From Actinomycetota bacterium (GTDB lineage: Bacteria > Actinomycetota > Thermoleophilia > Gaiellales > Gaiellaceae), in NCBI GenBank assembly GCA_003139545.1, contig PLJC01000023.1:15221-53706 (forward strand): DNA of 38,486 nucleotides, written 5' to 3'. Below the pieces are notes generated by a model. The model saw nothing but the letters and a program-made list of their open reading frames with translations, was not told the origin of the DNA and made no database searches. Positions 25,065 to 33,669 of the stretch are shown piece after piece. Within the stretch, counting starts at the first letter, position 1, and every line of letters begins with the position of its first letter. Both the position numbers and the translations under genes were made by a program.

Positions 25065-25146
25065 TCAGGCCGGGGTGACCGAGATCGGCATCCGTTGGAT
25101 GCCGCGACGAATGCGGGTCCTTGCGCTGGGTGATGTCGAACTTCGC
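25065..25146 (-). pseudogene. Remnant of a cytochrome P450 gene (C-terminal scraps)
   Basis: On the minus strand, one frame reads AKFDITQRKDPH, matching the P450 meander/pre-haem segment (compare QFDVTRKPNEH in the intact gene at 26147-27403). Directly after, in another frame, RRGIQRMPISVTPA then TGA matches the typical P450 C-terminus (compare HGIKRMPCSFTPR). The roughly 65-75 residues that should lie between, with the haem cysteine loop, are missing. This is best read as a P450 gene reduced by deletion, tail-to-tail with the intact P450 at 23818-25023. The upstream part is not recognisable before 25147. Confidence 0.65.
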
Positions 25147-25310
25147 GTGAGTGCTGGTGGGCCGCGGTTTTGGTCTTCTCGACACCGCGCGAACCGGACA
25201 GCGGGGAGCACGCCGATCTCACCATGGACTGGAGACGGGCGTCACGGCACTGTCACGCCGGTGGCCGCACAATCCGGTCATGCCGAGATGCATGCTTGAG
25301 GGGTTCTCCC

Positions 25311-25484
25311 ATGTTGGTTGCTGGGATCATCTTCCTCTTGCTCGGTCTGCTGTTCGGCGTTTCGATCTTGTGGCTGCTCGGCGTGGTGTTGGTTGCAATT
25401 GGCGCCGTGCTCTGGGTTGCCGGGTCAACGGGCCACCGGGTTGGTAGCCGAGCCCATGACTGGTCGCCCGACCACACGCGGTGA
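25311..25484 (+). CDS. Small two-helix membrane protein (DUF6131-like)
   Basis: A 57-residue protein from ATG 25311 with upstream GAGGGG. It consists of MLVAGIIFLLLGLLFGVSILWLLGVVLVAIGAVLWVAGS as two adjacent membrane helices followed by a basic, aromatic tail (GHRVGSRAHDWSPDHTR). The layout resembles the small actinobacterial DUF6131 family; the family name is tentative and the role unknown. Confidence 0.65.
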   Translation: MLVAGIIFLLLGLLFGVSILWLLGVVLVAIGAVLWVAGSTGHRVGSRAHDWSPDHTR

Positions 25485-25487
25485 TCG

Positions 25488-25538
25488 GGCCGCCCGCATC
25501 AGGGGGCGGGTGGCCGGCCCGGACCGTTCTGTTTTATT
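25488..25538 (+). terminator. Hairpin with trailing T-rich run after the small membrane protein gene
   Basis: A 10-nt stem GGCCGCCCGC pairing with GCGGGTGGCC (one G-T wobble), 8-nt loop, then a T-rich stretch (TTCTGTTTTATT) after an 11-nt gap. Plausible rho-independent terminator. Confidence 0.4.
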
Positions 25539-25589
25539 CGTACACGCGTTGGGCACGCTCGCGTTGCCTACGCGGAACCGAGGTGCGCC

Positions 25590-26045
25590 ATGATCGTCAT
25601 AGCCCTGCTCCTGATCGTCGTCGCAGCAGCGTTCGGCATCGATCTCATCTGGAAGAACAACGTCACCATCACGAATCCGACCGTCTTTGGGGAGAGACTG
25701 GGGATCCACAGCGCCGCATCGCTGTTCGTCGTCGGGGCCATCACGGGAGCCGCGGTCGTACTCGGAGTTGCATTGTTGTTGTGGGGGGTCCGACGGAAGG
25801 GAGCAAACGCCGTCAATCGACACCACGAGCGCAGGGAGACGCGACGCGTGCGCGAGGATCGGGACAGGTTGCGCTCCGAGAACGAGCAGCCACAGGCCTC
25901 AGCGAGCGGCCAGTCTCACGCCAAGCTCGACCAGATCGACGACACTGCGGCCGCCCCCGGAGTCGTGACCGCTTCCGATGAGCCCCTCACCGAGACCGCG
26001 GAGACCGATCAACCGCACCCGGCCTCCAGCGCGCCCACGAATTAG
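25590..26045 (+). CDS. Two-helix membrane protein with charged, Ser/Glu-rich tail (unknown)
   Basis: A 151-residue protein from ATG 25590 with GAGGTG upstream. Helix 1 is MIVIALLLIVVAAAFGIDLIW; a short extracytoplasmic loop reads KNNVTITNPTVFGERLGIHSA; helix 2 is SLFVVGAITGAAVVLGVALLLWG. The remaining cytoplasmic tail begins strongly basic (RRKGANAVNRHHERRETRRVREDRDRL) and becomes acidic and disordered. The plan resembles LapA/DUF1049-like small membrane proteins but the match is not certain. Lower GC and more mixed codons than its neighbours. Confidence 0.65.
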   Translation: MIVIALLLIVVAAAFGIDLIWKNNVTITNPTVFGERLGIHSAASLFVVGAITGAAVVLGVALLLWGVRRKGANAVNRHHERRETRRVREDRDRLRSENEQPQASASGQSHAKLDQIDDTAAAPGVVTASDEPLTETAETDQPHPASSAPTN

Positions 26046-26146
26046 TCGGGAAGGTGAGGTCCCGTAGGTCGTTCGCGCTCAGATCGGCCGGGTTCGGCGG
26101 TCGCGACCGGCTCGCCACCATGGCTCGGACCCGCGCCGATGACCCG

Positions 26147-27403
26147 CTAGCGCGGCGTGAACGAGCACGGCATCCGTTTGATGCCGTGGATGAAGTTTGA
26201 GCGCAGCATCTCGGGCTCGCCGGTCACCTCGATGTCGGGGAGTCGGCGGAGGAGCTCCTCGAACATGACGCTGATCTCGCGCCGGGCGAGGTGGGCGCCG
26301 AGGCAGAAATGGGGGCCGCCGCCGCCGAACCCGAGGTGTTCGTTGGGTTTGCGGGTGACGTCAAATTGGTAGGGGTCGTCGAAGTACGCCTCGTCGCGGT
26401 TCGCCGAGTTGTACCAGAGAACGACTTTCTGGCCCGCCTCGAAGTGGGTGCCGCCGACCTCGACGTCCTGGGCGACGCAGGTGCGCCGAAAGTGGATGAC
26501 CGGGGTGGCCCAGCGGATGATCTCCTCGACCGCGCCCGGCGCGATCCCCTCGAAGTCGTCGAGCCAGCGGCGACGCTGGTCGGGGAAATCGGTGAGTGCC
26601 TTCATGCCATGGCTGATCGCGTTGCGGGTGGTCTCGTTGCCCGCGGCGACCAGGAGGACGAAGAAGGAGCCGAACTCCTCGGGGGTGAGGCTGTGCCCGT
26701 CGACCTCGGCTTGCGAGATCGTGGTGGTGATGTCGTCGCGGGGATGGCGGAGCCGGTCGGCGCGCAGGTCCTGGGCGTACTGCCAGAGCTCCTGGGCGGC
26801 GGTGAACGCGGCGGTGATCTCCCCGCCGTACTCGGGGTCGCTGGCGCCCAGCACGACGTTGGTCTTCTCGAAGATCAGGCCGTAGTCGGATTCGGGGATC
26901 CCGACCATGTCGCAGATGATCTGCAGGGGCAGCGCGGCTGCGATCTCGCTGACGAAATCGCAGCTGCCTTGGTGGGCGACCGCGTCGACGATGGATCGGG
27001 CTCGATCGTGGACGCTCTGCTCGATCGCGCCGACCTGGCGGGGCGTGAACCCACGGTTGACGATGAGGCGGAACCGGGTGTGTCGGGGCGGGTCCATGTT
27101 GATCATGGAGCCGAGGAACTCGTACACCTCGGGGGGAAAGTCGGGGATGTTGGTGCCTTGCCCGGAGATGAACACCTCGGGGTTGCGGCTGGCGGCCACG
27201 ATGTCGGCGTAGCGGACGAGCGACCAGAAGCCGGGGCCGGGGCCGAAGGTCAAGCCGGGAATCTCGGGTTCGGTATGCCACGAGATGGGGCGTTCGTGGC
27301 GCAGGGCGGCGAACATCCCCGGCCAGTCGTCTCGGTCCCAGATCGTCATGTCGCCAAAGTCGATGGCGTCGGGGGCGAGATCGGTGGTCGGGATGGGGAC
27401 CAT
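26147..27403 (-). CDS. Cytochrome P450 (soluble bacterial class, steroid/lipid-hydroxylase-like)
   Basis: A 418-residue P450. I-helix AGNETT (254-259), ExxR at Glu294-Arg297, haem loop FGGGGPHFCLG (359-369) with Cys367. SMINMDPPRHTRFRLIVNRGFTPR and the AGNETTRN helix are like the CYP124/125/142 group of actinobacterial sterol and branched-lipid hydroxylases, though subfamily needs alignment. The ATG lies 6 nt after TAGAGT, indicating a leaderless mRNA. No redox partner is encoded beside it. Confidence 0.95.
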   Translation of the reverse strand: MVPIPTTDLAPDAIDFGDMTIWDRDDWPGMFAALRHERPISWHTEPEIPGLTFGPGPGFWSLVRYADIVAASRNPEVFISGQGTNIPDFPPEVYEFLGSMINMDPPRHTRFRLIVNRGFTPRQVGAIEQSVHDRARSIVDAVAHQGSCDFVSEIAAALPLQIICDMVGIPESDYGLIFEKTNVVLGASDPEYGGEITAAFTAAQELWQYAQDLRADRLRHPRDDITTTISQAEVDGHSLTPEEFGSFFVLLVAAGNETTRNAISHGMKALTDFPDQRRRWLDDFEGIAPGAVEEIIRWATPVIHFRRTCVAQDVEVGGTHFEAGQKVVLWYNSANRDEAYFDDPYQFDVTRKPNEHLGFGGGGPHFCLGAHLARREISVMFEELLRRLPDIEVTGEPEMLRSNFIHGIKRMPCSFTPR

Positions 27404-27409
27404 TCCCCC

Positions 27410-27415
27410 ACTCTA
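27410..27415 (-). promoter_or_regulatory. -10 box for a leaderless transcript (second P450)
   Basis: TAGAGT on the minus strand, 6 nt before ATG 27403. Confidence 0.5.
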
Positions 27416-27557
27416 TTGGCGTCGTCGCGACCGACCCGAGGACCGCCGACCTCGAGTGACGATGGAGCCGACGCCAGGGAGCCGTGCTGGTCGGGCTCAC
27501 CGCGTCGGCGTCTCGATCCGAGCGTGGTCGGCGCGGCGGTCCACCGCCACGGGTGGT

Positions 27558-27960
27558 TCAGCGGGGGCGGTGCTCGGTGTCCCGGCCCGGGGTGACGAAC
27601 AGGGCGATGCCCGGCTCGTGGACGGTGGCGGTGTGCCACACGCCGCGGGGGTTCACGGCCGCGTGGCCGGGATGCAGCTCGACGGTGTGAGGCTGACCGT
27701 CGAGCTCCTGGACGAGATCGACCTGTCCGCTGACCAACACGACGAGCTCCTCGCCGGCGGGGTGGCGCTCCCAGGTGTCCCAGGTCTGGCCTTGGGGGAC
27801 CCAGGCAGACCAAGCGGCCTTCGTCGCCGTCGTCGGCGAAGCGCCGCTGGTAGTCGTCGAGGAACTCGGGGTTGAACGCGAAGTCGGGGACGGGGACCGC
27901 ACGGGCGCCGAGGCCGAGGTGCACGAACGTGGACGCCAGGTCAAAGCCGGAGTCGGGCAT
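27558..27960 (-). pseudogene. Cupin-fold protein interrupted by a single-base frameshift
   Basis: The N-terminal part from ATG 27960 reads MPDSGFDLASTFVHLGLG through FADDGDEGRLV in one frame. The rest, AWVPQGQTWDTWERHPAGEELVVLVSGQVDL through GHAAVNPRGVWHTATVHEPGIALFVTPGRDTEHRPR, is in the next frame. Removing one base near 27807 would restore an uninterrupted ~133-residue cupin. The C-terminal part has both cupin motifs (HPAGEE and PRGVWHTATV). No homopolymer lies at the shift, so a real mutation, an assembly error or, less likely, a programmed event remain possible. Functional class: small mono-cupin, possibly metal-binding; substrate unknown. Confidence 0.7.
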
Positions 27961-28013
27961 GACGCCAGTGTCGCGCCCGCGTCGGCCCTCCGCCCTGGGT
28001 GGGGCGAGGCGGC

Positions 28014-29348
28014 TCAGACGCGATCGGGAATCCACGAGCCGTGGAACCCGAACGGGACCCGCTGGGGCAACGCGACGGCGGCCCGCCGCGGTGCGGTGAA
28101 GTCGGCGGCGTCGAGGATCACGAAGTCGCTGGTGTCGCGGGCCGCGTCGTAGACGTAGGTGAGCACCCATCCGTCGTCCTCAGCGCTGCCGGTAGCGCGG
28201 GGCACGAACACGGGCTCGCCGGGCTCCCGACCCGCCCCGAAGTCATGGACCTCGGCATCGCCGGACGCCTGGTCGTACTTGACGAGCGTGGCGTGCTCGT
28301 CGCCGATCCCGCCCGGTGCCTGGAGCGCGTAGCCGTAGCGATGGGGTCGCCCCACGACGCGCGGGTCGACCCGGGGAAACTCGATCGGCCGGTCGTCGAG
28401 CTGCTCCTCTTTCACCGTGCCCGCCCCGAGATCGACGGTCCAGCGGGTCAGGTACGCGGGCGCGAAGTCCTCGTTCGACCGGTCCCAGAGCCGCGGGTAC
28501 CGGACCACGTCGAGCACCACCGACCCGTCCTGCTCGTAGGCATTCAGAGCATGAAAGACGTAGCAGGGCTCCACGTCGAACCAGCGCACGTCGGCGTCGC
28601 CGCCACCCCGGGGCATCACGCCGAGGCGGGCGCCGTAGGCGTCATCCCAGCGGTACGGGAAGCCGCCGCGGGCGGCGAGGTCGGGGTCGAACACGATGGG
28701 GAGGTCCATGAAGATCACGTGGTGTTCGGTCAGGTTGAAGTCGTGGATCATGGTCGGGCCGGGAACCGAGATCGGCTCGCTGCGCACCAGCGTCCCGTCG
28801 CGGTCCGCGACGTGGTAGGTCAGGTACGGGGCCATGAAGCCGTACCCGAAGAAGTGCAGCTCGCCGGTGGCCGGGTCGAGCTTGGGGTGCGCGGTCATCG
28901 CGGTCGTGAGGCGGCCGTCGAAGTCGAACCAGCCAACCGTGTCGAGCTCGGGCGTGACCTCGTAGGGGAACCCGTTCTCGACGAGGGCGAGGATGCGTCC
29001 CGCGTGGCCGACCACGTGGGTGTTGGCTGCGTCGACGCGGAGATCGACGCGACCCTGGTCGTCGATGAACGTCCCCTCCCCCCGCAGCAACTTGGTCTGC
29101 ACGTACCGGTTCCGGTACGTGCGGGCTCGCCCGTCACCGAGCTCGAGGCCGTGGAGCATCCCGTCGCCGAGGAACCAGTGGGCCGACCCGCCGTGGTGCG
29201 GGTTCGGGCCGTTGCGGAGAAAGCGGCCGGCCAGCTCCTGGGGCACCGCGCCGGTCACCGGCAGCTCGCGAGCGTCGACCTCGTCGGGGACCGGCGCGTA
29301 GTTCCCCTGCAGATGGAAGGGCAGCTCGGTACGGGAAGCGGTGGCCAT
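28014..29348 (-). CDS. Carotenoid-cleavage-oxygenase family dioxygenase
   Basis: A 444-residue non-haem iron dioxygenase. The four iron-binding histidines are visible: His154 (TAMTAHPKLD), His202 (MIHDFNLTEHH), His266 (YVFHALNAYE) and His436 (PFGFHGSWIPD). The N-terminus carries GRFLRNGPNP and HWFLGDGMLHGLEL, which are family signatures. Members cleave conjugated double bonds in carotenoids, apocarotenoids, stilbenes (lignostilbene) or isoeugenol-type phenylpropenes; the local P450/hydrolase setting favours a catabolic role. The ATG lies 6 nt after TACGGT, so the mRNA is probably leaderless and divergent from the secreted hydrolase. Confidence 0.95.
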   Translation of the reverse strand: MATASRTELPFHLQGNYAPVPDEVDARELPVTGAVPQELAGRFLRNGPNPHHGGSAHWFLGDGMLHGLELGDGRARTYRNRYVQTKLLRGEGTFIDDQGRVDLRVDAANTHVVGHAGRILALVENGFPYEVTPELDTVGWFDFDGRLTTAMTAHPKLDPATGELHFFGYGFMAPYLTYHVADRDGTLVRSEPISVPGPTMIHDFNLTEHHVIFMDLPIVFDPDLAARGGFPYRWDDAYGARLGVMPRGGGDADVRWFDVEPCYVFHALNAYEQDGSVVLDVVRYPRLWDRSNEDFAPAYLTRWTVDLGAGTVKEEQLDDRPIEFPRVDPRVVGRPHRYGYALQAPGGIGDEHATLVKYDQASGDAEVHDFGAGREPGEPVFVPRATGSAEDDGWVLTYVYDAARDTSDFVILDAADFTAPRRAAVALPQRVPFGFHGSWIPDRV

Positions 29349-29354
29349 CGCGCC

Positions 29355-29360
29355 ACCGTA
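29355..29360 (-). promoter_or_regulatory. -10 box for a leaderless transcript (carotenoid oxygenase)
   Basis: TACGGT on the minus strand, 6 nt before ATG 29348. Confidence 0.5.
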
Positions 29361-29415
29361 GACGTCTCGCGCGCCAGGCGGGCGGCCGGTGGGGGCAGCC
29401 GTCCGGGCGGGAAGG

Positions 29416-29421
29416 TACGGT
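29416..29421 (+). promoter_or_regulatory. -10 box for a leaderless transcript (secreted hydrolase)
   Basis: TACGGT, 7 nt before GTG 29429. The same hexamer serves the divergent oxygenase gene 56 nt away. Confidence 0.5.
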
Positions 29422-29428
29422 CACCGAC

Positions 29429-31465
29429 GTGAGGGGGACCCGAGCCGGGCGCGGCCTCGTGGGCGGAGCACGCGCCGCGACCGTCGTGCTGGTCACGCTC
29501 GGCGTGCTGGCGGCGGCGCTGCCCCCGCGACCCGCCGGCGCCACCCCCCGCTCCGCGGCGACGCCGAACGGCACGTGCGACTTCCTCGACCCGAAGGAGT
29601 GCCTGCTCCCCTTCCCGAACGACTACTTCACGGTCGCGGATCCCACGACGGCCACCGGCCGGCGGGTCGACTTCCAGCTCCAAGCCATGCCACAGAACGC
29701 GGCTGGCACGCCGATCGACCCGACGGCGTGGGACCGCAACGACGGGTTCAGCCCCGGTTCGGCCGTCCTCACGTTCGTGCCCGGCCTCGACCTGGCCCGC
29801 AGCGGCGCCGCCGCGTCGACCGACATTGGCCGTTCCCTCGACCGCGACGCGCCAATCGTGCTGCTCGACGCGACCACCGGTCGACGCGTCCCCTACTGGG
29901 CGGAGCTGGACCAAACCGCCCCCCGCGCCAACGAGCGGCTCCTCATCGTCCGGCCCGCGGTGAACTTCCCCGAGGGACACCACATCATCGTGGCGCTCCG
30001 CCAACTGCACGACGCAGCCGGGCAGACGATCCCGGCCGGCGCCGCGTTTCGCGACTACCGGGACGACCATCGCACCACGAACCCCGCCATCGAGGCCCGC
30101 CGCGCCCACTTCAACCAGCTCTTCGCCAGCCTGCAACACGCCGGGGTCGGCCGCCGGGACTTGTACCTGGCCTGGGACTTCACGATCGCCAGCAGCCGCA
30201 GCATCGCCGGCTCGATGCTGCACATGCGCGACGACGCGTTCGCCTCCCTAGACGGCCACGCGCCCGCGTTCCACGTCGCCACGGTGACCGCCAGCACCGA
30301 TCCCGGAATCGCCCGCGTCGTCACCGGAACGTTCAGCGTCCCGAGCTACCTGACCGGCGACGGCAGCCCCGGCAGCCAGCTCGCGCTCGGCGCCGACGGG
30401 CTACCCATGCGGACCGGCACCTACCCGGCGCGGTTCGAGTGCATCGTCCCCCGCGCCGCCCTGGCCAGCGACGGCACCGTGCACCCCGCCCGGCCCGGCG
30501 TGTACGGGCACGGTCTGCTCGGCAACGAGGCCGAGGTCGACTCCTCGGACGTGCGGGCCATGGCCGAAGAGCACAACTTCGTGTTCTGCGCCACCCGGTG
30601 GCTCGGCCTCTCGTCCGACGACGTCCCGAATGTCGCCGCCACGCTCCAGGACCTGTCGCGATTCCCGTCGATCCCCGATCGGCTCCAGCAGGGGATCCTC
30701 AACACGCTGATGCTCGGCCGCCTCATGATCACCCCCGACGGGTTGGCGTCGAGCCCCGCGTTCCAAGGGGCCTCGGGCGCTTCGGTGATCGATCACCGCG
30801 AGCTCTTCTACGACGGCAACAGCCTCGGTGGGATCCTCGGCGGCGCGGCCACCGCCGTCGCCCAGGACTGGACGCGGGCCGTGCTCGGCGTGCCCGGCAT
30901 GAACTTCAGCACCTTGTTGTCACGCAGCATCGACTACGACGCCTACGAGCAGATCAGCACACAGGCCTACCCCGACCCCGTCGCCCGCACGCTGACACTC
31001 AGCATCTTGCAGATGCTCTGGGACCGCGGCGACGCCGACGGGTACGCCGAGCACCTCACCCGCGACCCGTACCCGGGCACGCCCCGCCACACCGTGCTCC
31101 TCGACGAGGCGTTCGGCGACCACCAGGTGGCGAACGTCACCACCGAGGTCGAGGCCCGCACCATCGGCGCCCACACCCACCGTCCGGCGCTCGCGCCCGG
31201 CCGCTCACCCGAGCAGCCCCAGCTGTGGGGCATTCCCAGCATCACCTCGTACCCGTACCGAGGCTCGGCGCTCATGGTCTGGGACAGCGGCACACCGGCG
31301 CCGCCCCCCGGCAACCTGCCCGACCGGGCCGGCCACGACCCCCACCCCGACCCGCGCTCCTCACCCACGGCCCGCCGCCAGAAATCCGACTTCCTCGAAC
31401 CCGACGGCGCGGTCGTGAACGTCTGCGGCAACCAGCCGTGCCGGGACCGCCCCGCGGCCGGGTAG
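29429..31465 (+). CDS. Large secreted alpha/beta-hydrolase-like serine hydrolase
   Basis: A 678-residue protein. Residues 1-38 form a Sec signal (basic start, hydrophobic VVLVTLGVLAAAL, Ala-x-Ala). The mature part begins with CDFLDPKECLLPFPNDYFTVADPTT, a conserved start of large actinobacterial and gammaproteobacterial exported lipase-like proteins. The nucleophile elbow is G-N-S465-L-G (463-467), preceded by YGHGLLG (359-365) as a possible oxyanion segment. The acid/base are probably in DEAFGDHQVANV (about 555-568). The C-terminus is Pro/His-rich. It is probably an esterase or lipase acting outside the membrane; the substrate is unknown. Divergent from the carotenoid oxygenase gene. Confidence 0.82.
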   Translation: MRGTRAGRGLVGGARAATVVLVTLGVLAAALPPRPAGATPRSAATPNGTCDFLDPKECLLPFPNDYFTVADPTTATGRRVDFQLQAMPQNAAGTPIDPTAWDRNDGFSPGSAVLTFVPGLDLARSGAAASTDIGRSLDRDAPIVLLDATTGRRVPYWAELDQTAPRANERLLIVRPAVNFPEGHHIIVALRQLHDAAGQTIPAGAAFRDYRDDHRTTNPAIEARRAHFNQLFASLQHAGVGRRDLYLAWDFTIASSRSIAGSMLHMRDDAFASLDGHAPAFHVATVTASTDPGIARVVTGTFSVPSYLTGDGSPGSQLALGADGLPMRTGTYPARFECIVPRAALASDGTVHPARPGVYGHGLLGNEAEVDSSDVRAMAEEHNFVFCATRWLGLSSDDVPNVAATLQDLSRFPSIPDRLQQGILNTLMLGRLMITPDGLASSPAFQGASGASVIDHRELFYDGNSLGGILGGAATAVAQDWTRAVLGVPGMNFSTLLSRSIDYDAYEQISTQAYPDPVARTLTLSILQMLWDRGDADGYAEHLTRDPYPGTPRHTVLLDEAFGDHQVANVTTEVEARTIGAHTHRPALAPGRSPEQPQLWGIPSITSYPYRGSALMVWDSGTPAPPPGNLPDRAGHDPHPDPRSSPTARRQKSDFLEPDGAVVNVCGNQPCRDRPAAG

Positions 31466-31675
31466 ACCCGCAGCGCGCCACCGGCCTCGCGCTGGCTGTC
31501 GCCGGTCTGCTGGCGGCCTACTTCGTCGCCGAACCTGAGCGACGCTCTCGCGCCGCGCTCCATGATTGACGTCCGGAGAGAACCAGCCGAACCGTGGGGC
31601 GCGTGATCGACGGCGACGGTCCGGTCATCCGCGCTTCGAACAGGAGGGCAGGCGCGGCCCGCCGCCGCGACGCGG

Positions 31676-32788
31676 TCAGGGGGCGACGGAGCCGAGGTCG
31701 GCGAACCCGGACGGGTCGTGGCGGCCGATCGAGCCGTGCTCGAAGATCCCCCAGCCGACTTCGCCGTCGAAGGTCGCGCGCGCGAGATGGTCGGTGATGG
31801 AGAAGGCCCCCCGTCCCGACACCGCGGGGTCTTGGTGGTCGTAGACGGATCCCTCGACCCAGGCTTCGCCTTTCCAGACGCCGTGGGTCCAGTCGGGGTC
31901 GGCGCCGTACCCGCAGCCGACGTTGAGGGGGATGCCGAGCACCGGGTCGATCTCGAGGGTTGAGGACGTGCCGTCGCGTCCGGTGAGCTCGATCGTGGCG
32001 TGGGTCGGGCGTCGTGTGCCCGACTCGTAGCGGATCTCGGGCAACGGCCAGCCGAGTTGTTCGACGGGTCGACCGGTCGCCGCCGGCCACAGCCGCACCG
32101 CGAAGTTCGTGTTTCGCAGCCCGACCGGGTCTTCCTCGAGGATCAGGTGTAGCGCGAAGGTTTCGAAGCGCAGTGGGATCCAGCACCACCACATCCCCCC
32201 GAACCCGCGCGGCTGGCCGGCGGGCTCGGGCTCCCCCACCGGGCGGATTCCCCACGAGCGGTCCCGGGTCGCGGTGAACCGCTCGGGTGTCACGTCGATC
32301 CGCTCACCCGCGACGCGCAGCTCGCCGGTCCAGGTTCCGACACCCGCGAAGCGGGACGCGTCGAGCAGGACGCGGTCGCCGTGGCGGCGGAGGTGCTAGG
32401 GCTCCGAGATCGGCCCGTACTCGGAGCGGTAGACGAGATCGAAGCCCAGGCCGTGGTCGTCGGCGTCGCACACGAGGCGGAGCTCGTGGAACGGTTCGAT
32501 GACCTCGATGCGATAGGGACCGACTTGTTGGGCCTGCTTGTCGTCGGGTCGTAGACCCGACGTGCGGATCGCCCATTGCTGGTCGCCGCGCCGCACGGTG
32601 GCGTACGCGTCGATGACCCCGAGGTTCGGGTACACGCCGAGCCCGGTGATGAAGTAGGCGTCGGCGTCGTGGTCGACGCCCTGGAAGATGCACCGGTCGT
32701 AGAAGTTGCGGTCGCTGGTCGCCACGTACCGCATGGGGAGCGGGACCTGGTGGATGGGGTACTCGTCGAGCGAGTCAAACTCGAGCAC
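31676..32788 (-). pseudogene. Uncharacterised ~370-codon gene interrupted by an in-frame amber (TAG) codon
   Basis: GTG 32788 has AGGAGG six bases upstream. The first 130 residues (VLEFDSLDEYPIHQVPLPMRYVATSDRNFYDRC through RSEYGPISEP) are followed by TAG at 32396-32398. The same frame continues without further stops for 239 residues (HLRRHGDRVLLDASRFAGVGTWTGELRVAGERIDVTPERFTATRDRSWG through SIGRHDPSGFADLGSVAP) to the final TGA. Both halves read as one protein: the join EP-stop-HLRR falls where related proteins, as I recall them, have EPRH-like sequence. It is beta-rich with Trp-rich motifs (GMWWCWIPLRFE) and no recognised catalytic motif. A CAG/CGG to TAG nonsense change, a base error or readthrough could explain it. 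Confidence 0.75.
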
Positions 32789-32868
32789 CGCGGGCCTCCT
32801 GGCATGGTCGGCGTCTGCGGCGAGAACGTATCGGAACCCCGAGCCTCGGTGTCTCGCCCGGATTGATC

Positions 32869-33669
32869 TCAGGGCATCGCCACGCCGCCGTTGGGGCGGA
32901 GGATCTGGCCGGTCATGAAGCTCGAGGCGTCCGAGGCGAGGTACAAGATGGCGAGTGCGACGTCCTCGGGGGCCCCGATCCGGCGCAGGGGTGTCGCGTC
33001 GCGGATCGGGGCGACGGTCAGTTCCTTGCGTTCCTCGTCGATCGTCCCGTCGGGTTCGGTGAAGTGGCGACCGACCATCGGCGTGAGGATGAAGCCCGGC
33101 GCGAGCGCGTTGACGCGCACGCCGGCGGGACCGACCTCGACGGCCAGCGTCTTGGTCAGCTGCGCGACCGCGGCTTTCGTCATGGCGTAGCCGGCGAGCA
33201 TCGCGGCGGGCGCGTCGATGGCTGCTGACGACAGGTTGATGATGCTCCCCGAGCCTTGCGTGACCATGCGGCGCGCCGCGGCCTGACAGCCAAAGAACAC
33301 GCCTTTGAGGTTGACGGCCAGGATCTGGTCGAGGTCGGCTTCGCTGGTGTCGACGACGAGCTGGTGGTCGATGATTCCGGCGACGTTCGCCATGACGTCG
33401 ACGCGGCCCTGCTCGGCCGCGACCCGCTCGAGCAGCTCGTCGACCTCGGTGTGCTGGGCGACGTCGACGACGGCCGCCGCCCCGGTGGCGCCGGTCGCGG
33501 TGATGGCGCGGGCGGTCGCCGCGGCGGCGGGGCCGTTGCGGTCGGCGCAGGTGACTGCCGCGCCGGCGGCGGCGAGGACCCGGGCCGTCTCGGCACCGAT
33601 CCCGCTGCCCGCGCCGGTGACGACCGCGACGCGCCCGGTGAGGTCGAAGGCGTCGCGAGGATCGCTCAT
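32869..33669 (-). CDS. Short-chain dehydrogenase/reductase (classical SDR)
   Basis: A 266-residue Rossmann enzyme with TGAGSGIG (18-25), NVAGI (NAG motif variant), the catalytic serine in IINLSS, Tyr and Lys in YAMTK, and the PGFI(L)TPM loop. The C-terminal DASSFMTGQILRPNGG is typical. It oxidises or reduces alcohol/ketone groups of a small molecule with NAD(P); the Asp in TCADRNG after the second strand suggests NAD preference. The ATG overlaps the IclR stop (ATGA), so the regulator and this enzyme are co-translated. Confidence 0.93.
   Translation of the reverse strand: MSDPRDAFDLTGRVAVVTGAGSGIGAETARVLAAAGAAVTCADRNGPAAAATARAITATGATGAAAVVDVAQHTEVDELLERVAAEQGRVDVMANVAGIIDHQLVVDTSEADLDQILAVNLKGVFFGCQAAARRMVTQGSGSIINLSSAAIDAPAAMLAGYAMTKAAVAQLTKTLAVEVGPAGVRVNALAPGFILTPMVGRHFTEPDGTIDEERKELTVAPIRDATPLRRIGAPEDVALAILYLASDASSFMTGQILRPNGGVAMP

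Noticed and set aside
27404..27557. Possible small gene between the second P450 and the cupin
   Set aside because: Short frames here lack ribosome-binding sites and protein-like composition.
29389..31569. Plus-strand 726-codon ORF in another frame across the secreted hydrolase
   Set aside because: Arg/Pro-rich shadow of the real gene, without domains.
31481..31569. Hydrophobic stretch (GLALAVAGLLAAYFVAEPERRSR) just after the secreted hydrolase gene
   Set aside because: It looks like a membrane helix plus tail, possibly the end of a lost gene, but has no start codon or ribosome-binding site of its own and could be chance. The rest of 31466-31675 shows nothing recognisable.
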